Assembly (NCBI GenBank): GCA_013180625.2
Contig: SNVD02002680.1
Span: 1 to 64,000, forward strand
Source: Boswellia sacra
Taxonomy: Eukaryota > Streptophyta > Magnoliopsida > Sapindales > Burseraceae
Reading direction: 5' to 3'
Length of the DNA: 64,000 nucleotides
Shown here: positions 1-10,766 of the stretch, piece by piece
Layout: each line of letters opens with the position of its first letter
How positions within the stretch are numbered: the first letter of the stretch is position 1
The notes under the pieces: model-generated
The model's database searches: none
What the model was told of the DNA's origin: nothing
The model's input: only the letters and a program-made list of their open reading frames with translations
Translations under genes and position numbers: made by a program

Positions 1-2104
1 ACGTATGAGTTGCATGTGCTTAGTTGGTGCATGAAGTGGCCTACATGGCCTTGCATGAGTTGCATGTGGTTAGGCTATGCTAAAGTGTAGCAAGGATGAA
101 GCTACACTACAATATGGCCATCATTCTCCTTATTTCGAAACTGGTTACTCAAACAAGTGAGCTTGCTATATATTCAAAGTCTGGAACTAACTTAAACACG
201 TGCTCTGCATATTGCATGACCAACTTGCTACATGGGATCATTCGACAAAATATTCAGCTTAGTGTGTAGTCAGCTTGCTTTCGATAGAATCAACTTCCAA
301 AGAACCAGCTTGCTACATGGGACCATATTGCATGACCAGCTTGATAAATATTCAGCTTGCTTTCAATAGAATCAACTTCCAACGATATTCCCGCTGCATG
401 GGATCAACCAAAGCAAGCTGAATTTACATGCAGGATGATCCAAAACAGATTGATATTTTCCTCTCTCTCTCTCTCTCTCTCTCTTCTTCTCCCTTCTTCT
501 TCCTCTCGCAATTAATATCTATTTGAACTTTTTTTTTCCTTCAGGCTTTTATCTCAGCCGTGCTAGTGGTGAGCAATGATTCCCTTAAAGCTCCCTTTCA
601 TAGTCCTACTAGACAACAGCGAGTTGGTTAAACCGCAGATTGCACACATGGAATGCTGAACAGATGAGATGAGAAAAGCTCGGAACTCTTTTGAACAAAG
701 CTCGGAACTTTTCTAAAAAGCTCGGAAGACATGGAATATACGTGCACTTGACTTATGGCAGCTTCATCAGATGAGAAAAGCTCAGAAATCTTCTGAACAA
801 CCCGACGGTGACACGCCCAACTACCTTAGTGTATAGTCATTGAGCTCGGCCCTTAACGTCCTCCCCAATCATAGTCTGGATAGACCTTTTTATCAGGTCA
901 TTGCTGTGCTGCAGGGTATCCCTTGGCTTCTCCTGAATGCTGCAGGGCACCCCTTGGCAACGCGCAAAACCTCTGTCGACACGCAACAGCAGCTTGCTCG
1001 ATGGAGTCTTCAACCTCTGTCGACACGCAGCTGCAGCAGCAGACTGAATGCTGCAGGGCATCACTTTCGACCGACAGCCGTAGAAGCTGAGTGGGCACCA
1101 AGGGGGAAGGGGAAAGAGCTTTTCTGGTCCTTTATATGGACTCATTACTCGTAGCATATAAATATCTATGTTTGTGTGTGTGTGTTGAACAATTGCCATT
1201 ATGACTATACTTTTGCTAATTTTGTGTACATAAAATCTAGGTATCTAAACAATATTCAAACAAGTTCATCCTAGATTAATGACTTTATTTCACATTCATA
1301 GAGATTCAATATTACTGTTATTTTTCTGTTTTAACTGAAACCAACCACATACATCGGCAATGAATTCATTAAATATAAGCCAAGTAATATGTATAACAAA
1401 TAGGCAACACAGACCTGTAGCCTTGTAGTCCTGAAGTAGCTTGCCCACAGCAGTAGCAAATCTGGCAAGTAAAATGAAGTTCTCGAGCAGGAATCTGCAG
1501 CGAGATGAAACAAATGGCTCTGCAGCTAGCGTGGGGCAAGCTTGTAAAATAATGATACACTTTCCTTTGCAGTGGGGCAGGGGAGAACTATTCACCTGTA
1601 CAGTCTCGTAAATGGCTCTGCAGCGATGGAAGAAATGCAGCTTTTTTCCCTAATAAAGCGGTAACTCACTTGATCTACACTCCTATCAATCATGACAACG
1701 ATGCTCTCTACTCTTTCGTTTGTCTGCTTGTTCCCGAACAGAGGGAGTGACACATAAGAGCTAAGCTGCGATTATAGATGGTCGAAGTTGTGGAGGCTGG
1801 GCTGGGTTGCCAGAGCTGTGGAGGCCAATCGACCGCCAGAGGTGCTGCAAGTAAGGATGGCCGAAGACTGTCGAGGCCACTCAGGCGGAGTGTTGATGAG
1901 TGATGACAGTGAAGATGGTGTAGACAAGATGACTTAGGGATTTTAGGATTTACGGGATTTTGGGTTCAATAACTATTTTTATTCTTTATATAAGTAGTAA
2001 ATTTCCCGGATTTCCCATTATATTAAACTTTATGGTTATCACCCCTATAAATTTTTATAAGTTCAAAGTTTTAATTTTTTCTATAAACACCCTTCTAGAC
2101 ATTT
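1..2104. other. intergenic, short-repeat rich, no supported gene
   Basis: No open frame here has recognisable domains. Around 214-390 a phrase containing 'cagcttgctttc.atagaatcaacttccaa' type words occurs twice, and 685-790 has several copies of 'aagctcggaa'. Between 900 and 1090 'tgaatgctgcagggca' and 'cctctgtcgacacgca' are each repeated, which is why a 104-residue open frame exists at 840-1154; I regard it as repeat-driven and not a gene. The part from about 1740 to 2104 may be internal sequence of the CACTA remnant that follows. Confidence 0.6.
461..484. repeat. (CT)12 microsatellite
   Basis: Twelve perfect CT dinucleotides are followed by a pyrimidine-rich tail (tcttctcccttcttcttcc). CT tracts of this kind are common in plant promoters and 5' leaders, but no adjacent gene is visible. 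Confidence 0.95.
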
Positions 2105-2338
2105 CGCAACGCGCAAGATGCGCATGTTGTTAAATTTAATAGTTTTGGCAACGTGCATTTTCTGCGCGTTGCTAAATGATAAATTTCGCAACGTGCATTT
2201 TTTGCACGTTGCTAAATGTGTAGTTCAACAATTTTTCGCAACACACACAAATTGCACATTGCGAAAAACAACATTCAGCAACGTGCATATGTGCGCGTTG
2301 CGAAAACTCTGTTGCCGTAGCCCATTTTTCTTGTAGTG
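2105..2338 (+). mobile_element. CACTA transposon, 3' terminal fragment
   Basis: The segment ends in ttttcttgtagtg, the reverse complement of the CACTACAAGAAAA terminus of plant CACTA (En/Spm) elements. It is preceded by an array of imperfect palindromes of the type cgcaacgtgcatt...tgcacgttgc, the subterminal repeats that bind the CACTA transposase. The same repeats and terminus occur in the complete element at 3370-6667, so both belong to one family. No matching CACTACAAG start was found upstream; the 3 bases after the end are TAT. The element is therefore either truncated or has a 5' end mutated beyond recognition. Confidence 0.7.
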
Positions 2339-3366
2339 TATAGGAGTAATCAGCCTTAATCACTTGCTGTGAATAAGAAGCATATTTACCAAATCTTTCA
2401 AGCATAAATATTTGAAAAAATGAAGCAAACACAAGAGAATTAATAGCAAATTTCCCAGCAGAAAGTAGCTCATAGTTATAAAGCTTTGGATGAGTTTGAT
2501 ACAGATAACTTAAGAATAGAGGAGCCAAAGGAAAACCAATTCCTTACACTAATCGAACAACTATAGGAAATACTTGAGAAACTACCACATCAATTCCAGA
2601 ATTGTCGAAAATAAATTTACTCAATCACAAAAAAAAAAAAGCAAGGCTTCAAGCCTAAATCAAAACTCATAGCCTGGTCCAACAGAAAAGACGCCATAAG
2701 AAAAAGAACCAAAGAAGTACCTTATCCAAAAAGAGAAATTGGGACGAAAGTGAGACTTGTGACCACTTTCATATTGACATTAGGACAAAGCCTTCACCAA
2801 GGAATCATGCACATCTGTCTCTACAACAGATAAGTGGATAGCAAACGGATCCCCTTACCATAACATGAAAAATCTAAAATTATGGTAACATCCTCCAAAG
2901 TTAGGGTAAACTCACCCTAAGTGGTTACAAAAGTATGGGTTGAACAACGCTATCGTCGAAGTAATTATCTTAAGGAAGGAAAGTCTTTTTGTAGATAATA
3001 GCGCCTAGAGAAAATTAAACTATTAGCGATTCCAATGCGAGTTAGCCTCTCAAACGTAAGGGCATTGTCAATCTTAAAATTAACCCACTCATTCCAGCTA
3101 GTAGAAGATCCAGAAGGGCTACAAAAATAAATTGGGATTGCGTGACCCCTCAAAATCCTATAGAGAGATATAGAGCCAACTAAAGGAAGAACGCCATTAT
3201 GAGCAATATTGGGTCTATTGGTCAAATTCAACAGGTTTTTATTTTATATTCTAGATAAACATCCCTGGGTTTCAAATAGATGGTCATGTAGAAGGGAACC
3301 CATCCTACAAATATAAGAGACATAGAATTGCAAATGAGGAAAAAAAAGGGTAGAAGTTGTATAAAG
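2339..3366. other. intergenic between two CACTA copies, no gene seen
   Basis: AT-rich single-copy-looking DNA between the 3' end of one CACTA copy and the 5' end of the next. Open frames on the minus strand at 2172-2528 and 2965-3231 show no domain and the first overlaps transposon repeats. Confidence 0.5.
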
Positions 3367-3385
3367 AGTCACTACAAGAAAAATC

Positions 3386-3605
3386 GGATACAGCAACACA
3401 CGGTTGGCAATGCGCAGTCATGCTCGTTGCTAAATGAGGCTTTTCGCAACGTGCATTTTTTGTGTGTTGCGAAAAGTTTCTGAATTTACCTTTTAGCAAT
3501 GTGCAAGCTTTGCACGTTGCGAAAAACCTCATTCAGCAATGTGCATTTTCTGCACATTGCTAAAACTATAAGATTCAGCAACATCCTTGCTTGCACGTTG
3601 GCAAA
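3386..3605. repeat. CACTA 5' subterminal repeats
   Basis: Repeated imperfect inverted units read as gcaacgtgcattttttgtgtgttgc, gcaatgtgcaagctttgcacgttgc and close variants, separated by gaaaa or taaa. They are the counterpart of the units at the other end of the element and presumably bind transposase. Confidence 0.8.
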
Positions 3606-4194
3606 TGTCTTATTTTAATTTTTTATACCTTTATTTTTATTTGATTTTCAGTTTATTAAAATTAAATTTTTTGAACATTAAAAATTTAACTAATATTAGA
3701 ATTTGAAAACTTTATATTTTTTTGGACACTAAATATAGATATAGTTAGAAATAAAATTTTTTAATATAAAGAACTCAACTAATTTTAAAAATTTAAGCAA
3801 TAAAATTTTAAAATTTTAAGTATTTTTTAATATTAAATATAGATATATTAGATTTAAAATTTTTGAACATAAAAATTTAACTAATATTAGGATTTTAAAT
3901 GTTTAATTTTTCAATAATAAATATTTTATTAAAAATAATATAATTTTATGAAAAAATAAAGATATATCATAAGTTATAATATTTAGTTAATAAATTATAA
4001 CTAATAAAAAAATAAATTACTCCTCTGTAAAATTCCATAAGGTCCACCCCAATCTATTGACAAGTACACAATTTAAGCCCATTTTTTTAACAAGTTTGAA
4101 GATAATATATCTTCAAACTAAAATCATACATACATGCACAAGTATGGACATCAATTCACTTGCCATTTGCTTCAATCTGCAAATACAAGGCCGT

Positions 4195-4629
4195 TATAGT
4201 TAAATATGATGCAAAAAAGGCAAAAAAATAAAGCTAAAACAAGCAACTTGCCAAAACGCTCGACAAAACTCGATGTGCTCAATAGAGTTTGACACGACTC
4301 GACATGTAAGTGTCGAGTGTCGGATGCATCATCTGACACTCGATGTCCTCGAAAATAGATAGACTAATATCAAGTGTCAATTGTGAATCTCGACACGACT
4401 CGACATGTAAGTGTCGAGTGTTGGATGATACATCCGACATTATATATCTTCGAAAATAGATTGATTTCGAGTGTCAGTTTTGAATATCAACAGGACATTC
4501 GACACTCGACACTTACATGTCCAGTCTTGTCGAGCTATATCGAGCGCGTCAAGTTTTGTCAAGTGTTTTGGCAGGTTGCTTGTTTTAGCTTTGTTTTTTT
4601 TTTGCCTTTTTGCATCATATTTAACTATA
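4195..4629. mobile_element. foldback/MITE-like inverted repeat nested in the CACTA element
   Basis: The left arm begins tatagttaaatatgatgcaa and continues through aaggcaaaaa, aaagctaaaacaagcaa and gccaaaacgctcgac. The right arm is its reverse complement, ending ttgcatcatatttaactata. Arms are roughly 110-130 bp. The centre contains several copies of cgacactcgacatg/catgtaagtgtcgag. A TA dinucleotide flanks both ends, compatible with a TA target site, but the arm ends are AT-rich and no longer duplication is visible, so the superfamily is open. Confidence 0.7.
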
Positions 4630-5149
4630 CAGTCCAGCCCTCATCTCCTAAGCGACAGGTAGACCTAAAAATCCTAAGCCATCCATCTTCACCATCTCCG
4701 ATTCTCCTCCACTGCTAAGTTCTCTGACCGTCCTCCATTCCACCATCGCCACTAGCTAGGCCGTCCTCCACTCCACCGTTATCAACTTTCGCATCTCGCC
4801 TAAGTCGCCAGCCTCCACTCCACCATTGCGTTGCCATTCGCCAAGCCATCCTCACTCGCAATGAGCTCGCCTTCACGGATCCAGCCTCCTCTCTCAAGGT
4901 CGGGTCATGTCAGTCCTGCCTCCTCTCTCGGTCTCTCTTTATCTTCGATTTTTCAGGTATTTTAATCTCCTCTGTTCTGTGCCTCTGCTCTGTTCTGTTG
5001 CTCTCTCTTATTAATATTCTGGTATAAAAGCTTTGGTGAAAGCTAGTGCTGGCTGTAAAGTTCTTCCCTTAATCTTCGAGAGTAAAATTGTCACAACTAC
5101 CAGATTTTGCAGAGTTCTATCTACACACCTGAGAAAATAGTTAGGAAAC

Positions 5150-5312
5150 AGAAACCTTCCAGCTGTAGCCCGTGTATTATGAGTGGAAGAAGGGTAAGCG
5201 ACCTATACATAATTTTCGCTTTGCTTTCCTGTCCTGTAGTGTCTTGTGCTTTGATTTTGTAGTTTTCCCGATCCAACATGGTGGTTTTCGGGCCAATCAC
5301 GCCTGGCCAGGT
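5150..5312 (+). pseudogene. possible captured 5' leader and first exon of an RWA-like gene
   Basis: The ATG at 5278 opens a short coding exon MVVFGPITPGQ followed by gtgctgtttcc, a usable splice donor. Upstream is a pyrimidine-rich leader of 5' UTR type (about 4900-5000) and a second donor-like site after gtggaagaagg (gtaagcg near 5192). The peptide resembles the N-terminus of plant REDUCED WALL ACETYLATION (Cas1p-type) proteins, which begin with an M-V-x-x-GPITPGQ-like stretch before their first intron. I see no later RWA exons, so only the gene start would have been captured. The identification rests on about ten residues and could be chance. Confidence 0.35.
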
Positions 5313-6319
5313 GCTGTTTCCTTATAATTTCTTCATTTTGATTTATTTTATTATTTTAATTATTTTTCTGATGTTAATTGAATGTGTTTCAATAGCTTTT
5401 GCTTCGTTAGATTATTACTATTATTTTCGTTTAATGTATTTTATTAGCTGTAGATCTTTTATAACCGATACTTGTAGCTATTGTTTTAATTTGTTATTGA
5501 TAGTAATTGATGATTAAGTTACTAAAATACGTAACTGCTTCACCAAAACTCGGTCCTTTTGTGAATTTATAGCGGTCTTCTTGATTTCAGCATAAGAGGA
5601 GAACTTATTAGCGTAGATGGAGTTTAAAGCATAACTTTTGTACATTACTTGATGAAGTAGCATGTTAAAATTTCTGGGTATGGATAATTTTGCTATGCAG
5701 GATTTGAAAGAAAGATAAATGATCAAATTAGGAAGGTTAGGGCGATAGAGACTTTCATTTTGCTTGTCGGAAGATTGTTGTGGCATTTGACATATTTATA
5801 CAATGATGGGCATTATTCTCTTTGAAACTGGGTGAATTCAAGTTTACTTGTTTAGTCTTGTTACAACGGTCTTTTCTGTATTAAGAGGTGGTAAATTTGT
5901 GTGTCATCTATTGTGTTGTTAAAATATATTTTATTTGAACTTTCATCTCCTTTCTATTTGACTATTTTTTTTCTATAGGCCTTTCAATTTCGGAGCCTTG
6001 ACAAAGTATAAACATTTATACTTTCTTCTTTTGGTAAGATGAAGGTTTGGCAGTGGACTGATGATGGTATTCGGGTAGCAGAGCTTCAAGTTCAAGATCA
6101 ACGATAATGTTTTTATTTTCTTTAAGTCGTTGAGGATTGTATTACAAATTAGTTACAAGTACTCATATTTATGATATTTGTGATAGTATTTATCTTAATA
6201 AAATTTGTACTTTTGTTATATATTATTGTTTTTTGATAATTTATATAGTAATGTGTATGTTTAAAAATAAAGAGGTATTACAAATGAACAAAAAAATGGA
6301 TCTTTAATCATAAATATAT

Positions 6320-6655
6320 TCTGCAACTTTTTGCAATGCAAATCGCGTTGCCATATTCACTATATAGCAACATGCGCATGTTGCTAAAATCACATTATGC
6401 AACTTTTCGCAACGCGCAATAAGGTCTATAGCAACGTGCATTGCGTGTTGTTAAATCTCTATGACTCCTATCTTTTGGCAACGCGCATTGCGCATTGCCA
6501 AAAGCTATTTTACAACATGCAGAATTGCATTTGGCAACATACATGTGCGCGTTATGGAAAGCGCTTGACTTTTCATAGCAGCAAGAACAGCAACGCGCGC
6601 TTGTGCATTGCGAAAATCTTTTAGCAACGCAAAATGCGCATTGCCATAGCCCATT
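6320..6655. repeat. CACTA 3' subterminal repeats
   Basis: Dense imperfect palindromes (gcaacgcgcattgcgcattgcc, gcaacgtgcattgcgtgttg and similar) run up to the terminus at 6667. They mirror the array at 3386-3605 and those at 2105-2338. Confidence 0.8.
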
Positions 6656-6670
6656 TTTCTTGTAGTGAGT

Positions 6671-9485
6671 AAGCATCCATGACAATTTAGAGGGGAAAGG
6701 AAGAAACTTTGTTGTCTTAAACTTTAATTTGTGGCAATACCTAATAAATAGAACTACAACAAAGAAAAGAGGAACGATTCCAAAAGTATTGAAATGCAGA
6801 AGACAATCAGAGATTAAGCAATTAGAAAGACGAAAATTAGAAGATTAAACTTGACAAGACACGAACAGTAAGTACTTACGAGTAGCAATAGTAATAACAC
6901 AAGGCAAAAAGCTACAATTTTGAGTTTGAAATTCAAAGGTGCAGTAGATTCAGAATGAGGAAGTATTTAAAGTGCTCCTGGAAGAGTAACAATCCTTGAA
7001 AAAATTTTGTGTTGAAAGTTCAAAATTCAAGGAGGAACCAAAAATTCAATTTTAGTGGAAGATAGATAAAGAGATGAAGTCAAATTGGGAGACAATTTCA
7101 CTGGACTTCACAGAAGAGGCTAGTACCAGTTTCTATTTGGCCCATCATCTATAAAATCGACAAAGCAAAGCAAGATCTATATAAAATTCTTTAATGGATC
7201 TAAAGGAGCAAAATCATCCAATACAAACCATTATCTTCAAAGCCCATAGGGAAAATTTATCTAGAAGTGCAAGAGCTCTAGTGGACTTAAAATATGAAGC
7301 CTATAGAAAACTTAAATTGAGCCTGATTCAAGAATTAAATACCATGATTCAAGCTTAGCTCAATTTAAGAATAATATTCAAACTAAACCCAATCCAAAAG
7401 CATGCAGAGCCAAGACACATTATGCCAGATAACCACAAAAAAGGTATTCAATGAAATACAGATAACAAGTTTGCAACTCTATTTGCAACACCATCTAAAT
7501 TCAAAAAGCGAGGCATGCATAACCACGTGAAAACTTTCACTAATAGTTGAACATAATCAGCCAAAATTAGATACAGACAGTCACGTCTATAATTGTGTTG
7601 CCTATCTTGACTTTCTGCATGGCCTACCCAATTAGGGATTTAATATCGATGCTCGATTTTGGCTCAAGCCCCATGGGCTCAACTTAAGCAAGTCCCGTGG
7701 GCCCAATCTGAAACTGAACTCTGAATCTATATAATCAATATTAAGTCCATGGTCGTCGTATTCAGTATAATCAATAAAGTTAGTATAACCAGTACAAGAC
7801 CTTGAAAAATAACTTAGTATCGGCCCATAAACAAAATTTAGTACTAGCACAATCAGTATTGGGCTTAATGAAGCCCTATGGGCTTGGCTCAATCTGGCGC
7901 CATAGGCACAAATCTGAATCTGAACTCTAAATCTGAATCTGAAACTAAAACTATATCCAATATATGTGCTCAAATCAAGTAGACCCAAGCCACCTATAAA
8001 TCTTCTTGGTGGGGCATGGATTGGTTGGCATAAAGAGGAAATATGAGGCCCTTTTACACCAATGTGTTAAAGCCAAGGCTTACTTGGGGGTATGTTGGTA
8101 AATTATACTTGAGGTTAAGGGTGAGGATAAGATGGTAAAAGCCTCTTAGATTTATCCTAAAATTATCCTTAAATTTTATTTTATTATTTATCCTAAATAA
8201 ATATCTCTAAACTTTATCCTGGCATTTATCTCATAGTTTTATTAAGATAATTAGAGATAACTATAACATTATCTCTTATTATCTTATCCTTTATGCTAGT
8301 TGATATTAACTACAATCTTATACATTAGCTATATAAAGCCTTTATGCATTTTTTCATAAGATCATCAAGAAATACATGTTAAAAGCTCAAATACAACTCT
8401 ATCATTCATCAATCATTCTTATTCCTTTACTTACCCAAACACACTTCTCAAACACATTCCTTAATCATTAAAGTTATTCACAACTTTGTTCACGTCTCTT
8501 ATAGCCAAAACACTATCCAAAAGCACCTATCAATGATGATTTTCATCAAGTATAGTCCGAATATAGTCATTCACATTCAGAATCTACATAAAATCATCAT
8601 ACGGTTTGTTGTCATCGATCGTAGCTATTTCGTATTTTTATCCTACGTATGATTAATTGCATCCCAACTATTTCATTCATATTATCAAGCTACGGATTAC
8701 TTTTAGATCACTATTCTTGAGTTTTAGATTAAACCAGCAATTATAGTTCTTTATGTATTTCTCCAAAACAGTATCCATATAGTCATCTGCAAATTAATAT
8801 CTAAGTAAATCAATCCCATAAACATTATTTCAATCCATCCAGTATTACCATCTCTCATATTTGTTGTTTGCTCCCACTCTCACATCTCATATAGAAACTT
8901 CAATATGTTTCCTTGTGCTAGTTGCCATCATATATCTACAACACGACTCTTCATAATCTATCAGAGATTTTGAGGTGATGTGGGCTAGCTCTTTGCAACT
9001 CAGACAGAAGTCTTGCAACAACCAAAGGGTATTCTAGATGTTTTATATAGAAAGGGTGCTTTTGTAATTTATCTTTCCTTGTAAAGGGTAAAATCATCTT
9101 TTTTGTATTGCTGTAAAGTCGAAACACAACATACTCTATATAGTTTTTCATTTTTAACATAGCAGTATAATTATTCCATATTTTTCTTCTTGAATTATTT
9201 CACTATGTTAGGAATTAGGATCCTTTCTTAATCCAAATAACTATTATGTTTGTGTTGTGTTATCTCCATGGCAAAGTTCTTCAAATAACAAGATGAATCT
9301 AATGTTAATATGGTTTGAAATTATTAATTGAAAACTTAAATGACAAATTCATTGAGTTAATTCTAATAAATTTGATACTTATCATTCAAAAGTTAAGTAA
9401 TTAACAAATAGGAAAACATAGAAAGCATTAATTGAAAAGAATATATGACATAAATTTGATAGGAAATAAATACTATACTAGTACG
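6671..9485. other. intergenic, no supported gene
   Basis: AT-rich DNA. The minus-strand frame at 7632-7988 arises from repeats of 'aatctgaactctaaatctg' and shows no domain. From about 8094 to 8560 there is an LTR-like stretch: a TGTTGGTAAATT start, many GGATAA/TTATCC words, a TATA-like tagctatataaagcc near 8330 and a C-rich leader. I could not find a target duplication or a partner copy, so it is not called as an LTR. Confidence 0.5.
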
Positions 9486-9490
9486 ATAAA

Positions 9491-10761
9491 TGATAACTGA
9501 GTGTTGACTTATGATTTGAACATTTCTAGAATTTAGTTGGTTCTTGGAAATTTTTGTCAGTTTTACGTGTGTTGTTTATGTTTCTTTTGCAGATAAGGTG
9601 GATTTAGGTTTGTTGGATGATTTGAGAAGATCTTTTGATGATTTTTGATGGAAATGGGAGCTTAAATTCGTAAGAAAAAGAAGTTGGTATGCAAATGATG
9701 TGTAGTGGTAGAATGCTTAGCACCATAGTGCTAGCGGGCAAGAGCTGTGAAAAGTTCAGGAATTTAGATAGAAGCACTAGTACCCTAATGCTACTCTATG
9801 AAGACTATGCAAATAGGGCTGTAGCATTATAATACTTGTGCCTCGACACTATCGTAATCTGAAAATTTATTAACAATTTGATTCTTTCTAATTTTTGGCC
9901 GCAATTCTTTAAAATTATAAATAGGATGATTTAAGACTTACCTAGGGTTCCAAGGGTTCAAGAATGCAGTCGGAGACAAGAATTATCCTTCTTTAACTAG
10001 TTTTTCTTTCTTTTATCTTTGTCTTTATGTTTCAACAATGATTTGTGTTACATTTAATTTCAATACATTAACTAATTTCTTCTATGGCTAAGATGTAGCC
10101 AGATTATGATGTTTGGATTCTTTTAATTTCAATATATTGATGTTTATTTCATATCATCTTGAATATTTCATTCCATGCTTAATTCTTGTAATAGCATGAT
10201 CAACTCTTGCACATTTTAGGGAAATAAATTGACAATGAGAATTGATATTTGTTTTTGATGTTGATTGAAATACAATGAATTTATCATATATACGATAGAG
10301 ATATCTATGGAATTTTTGCATCTATTAATAAATTTCTTGTGTTTAATACATTCTACTAGATCTATAGGTTTCACAGAGATGTAAACTATGCTTATTATAA
10401 AAGATTTTAATGCTTGCAAAAGATTAATGATTAATTGATTAAATTCTACTAGCAACATAGAAATAAACATGGATTGATTGGATTAGGAAATTTAAATTGA
10501 ATAATCTTGGTGAATTATGAAATCCTAGAGCCTCAATAAATCAGAATTTGCAGATCATTTTTATTGTTTTCTTTGTTCAATGTTAGTTTAGTTATCAGTA
10601 GTTATTATTTATTTAAAATTCAATTCTTTTATAGTTATTCAAATAAAATTTGGGTTACATTAAGTTTGGTAATTAGTAGCAACAATCTCTATGGGATGAT
10701 ACTCTACTCATCACTTCATTACTTGTTTACAATTGCGTGCACTTACAGATTTTGTATAACA
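9491..10761 (+). mobile_element. solo LTR (probably Ty3/gypsy-like)
   Basis: The segment runs from TGATAACTGAG to gtataaca and is flanked by ATAAA at 9486-9490 and 10762-10766, a 5 bp target duplication (weak evidence because it is AT-only). Its right end, with ctatgggatgatactctactcatcacttcattacttg, matches the end of the better-defined solo LTR at 15883-17291 when that one is read on the minus strand. No PBS, PPT or coding region is attached, so recombination between two LTRs has probably removed the body. Confidence 0.6.
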
Positions 10762-10766
10762 ATAAA

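Larger units (their letters stand above)
3370..6667 (+). mobile_element. complete non-autonomous CACTA (En/Spm-like) element
   Basis: The element starts with CACTACAAGAAAAATCGG and ends with cccatttttcttgtagtg. It is flanked on both sides by AGT (3367-3369 and 6668-6670), the 3 bp target duplication expected of CACTA. Subterminal palindromic repeats built on gcaacgtgca/tgcacgttgc lie at about 3386-3605 and 6320-6655. The 3.3 kb interior holds no TNPA/TNPD-like transposase, so it depends on another copy for movement. It carries AT-rich filler, a foldback insertion (4195-4629), and gene-like sequence with splice signals (about 4640-6110) that resembles a captured host gene. Orientation is arbitrary and given for convenience. 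Confidence 0.88.

Noticed and set aside
105..117. CACTACAATATGG as 5' end of the CACTA fragment at 2338
   Set aside because: It lacks the CACTACAAGAAAA continuation, and the preceding bases do not match the TAT that follows position 2338.
840..1154. 104-residue plus-strand open frame
   Set aside because: It is driven by repeated ctgcagggca and ctgtcgacacgca words, overlaps long frames on the other strand and shows no domain.
7632..7988. 118-residue minus-strand frame
   Set aside because: Low-complexity repeats of aatctgaa generate an FRFRFR-type peptide; no domain or gene signals.
8094..8560. LTR with TATA box
   Set aside because: LTR-like composition, but no terminal CA with a matching target duplication, no PBS and no second copy in the window.
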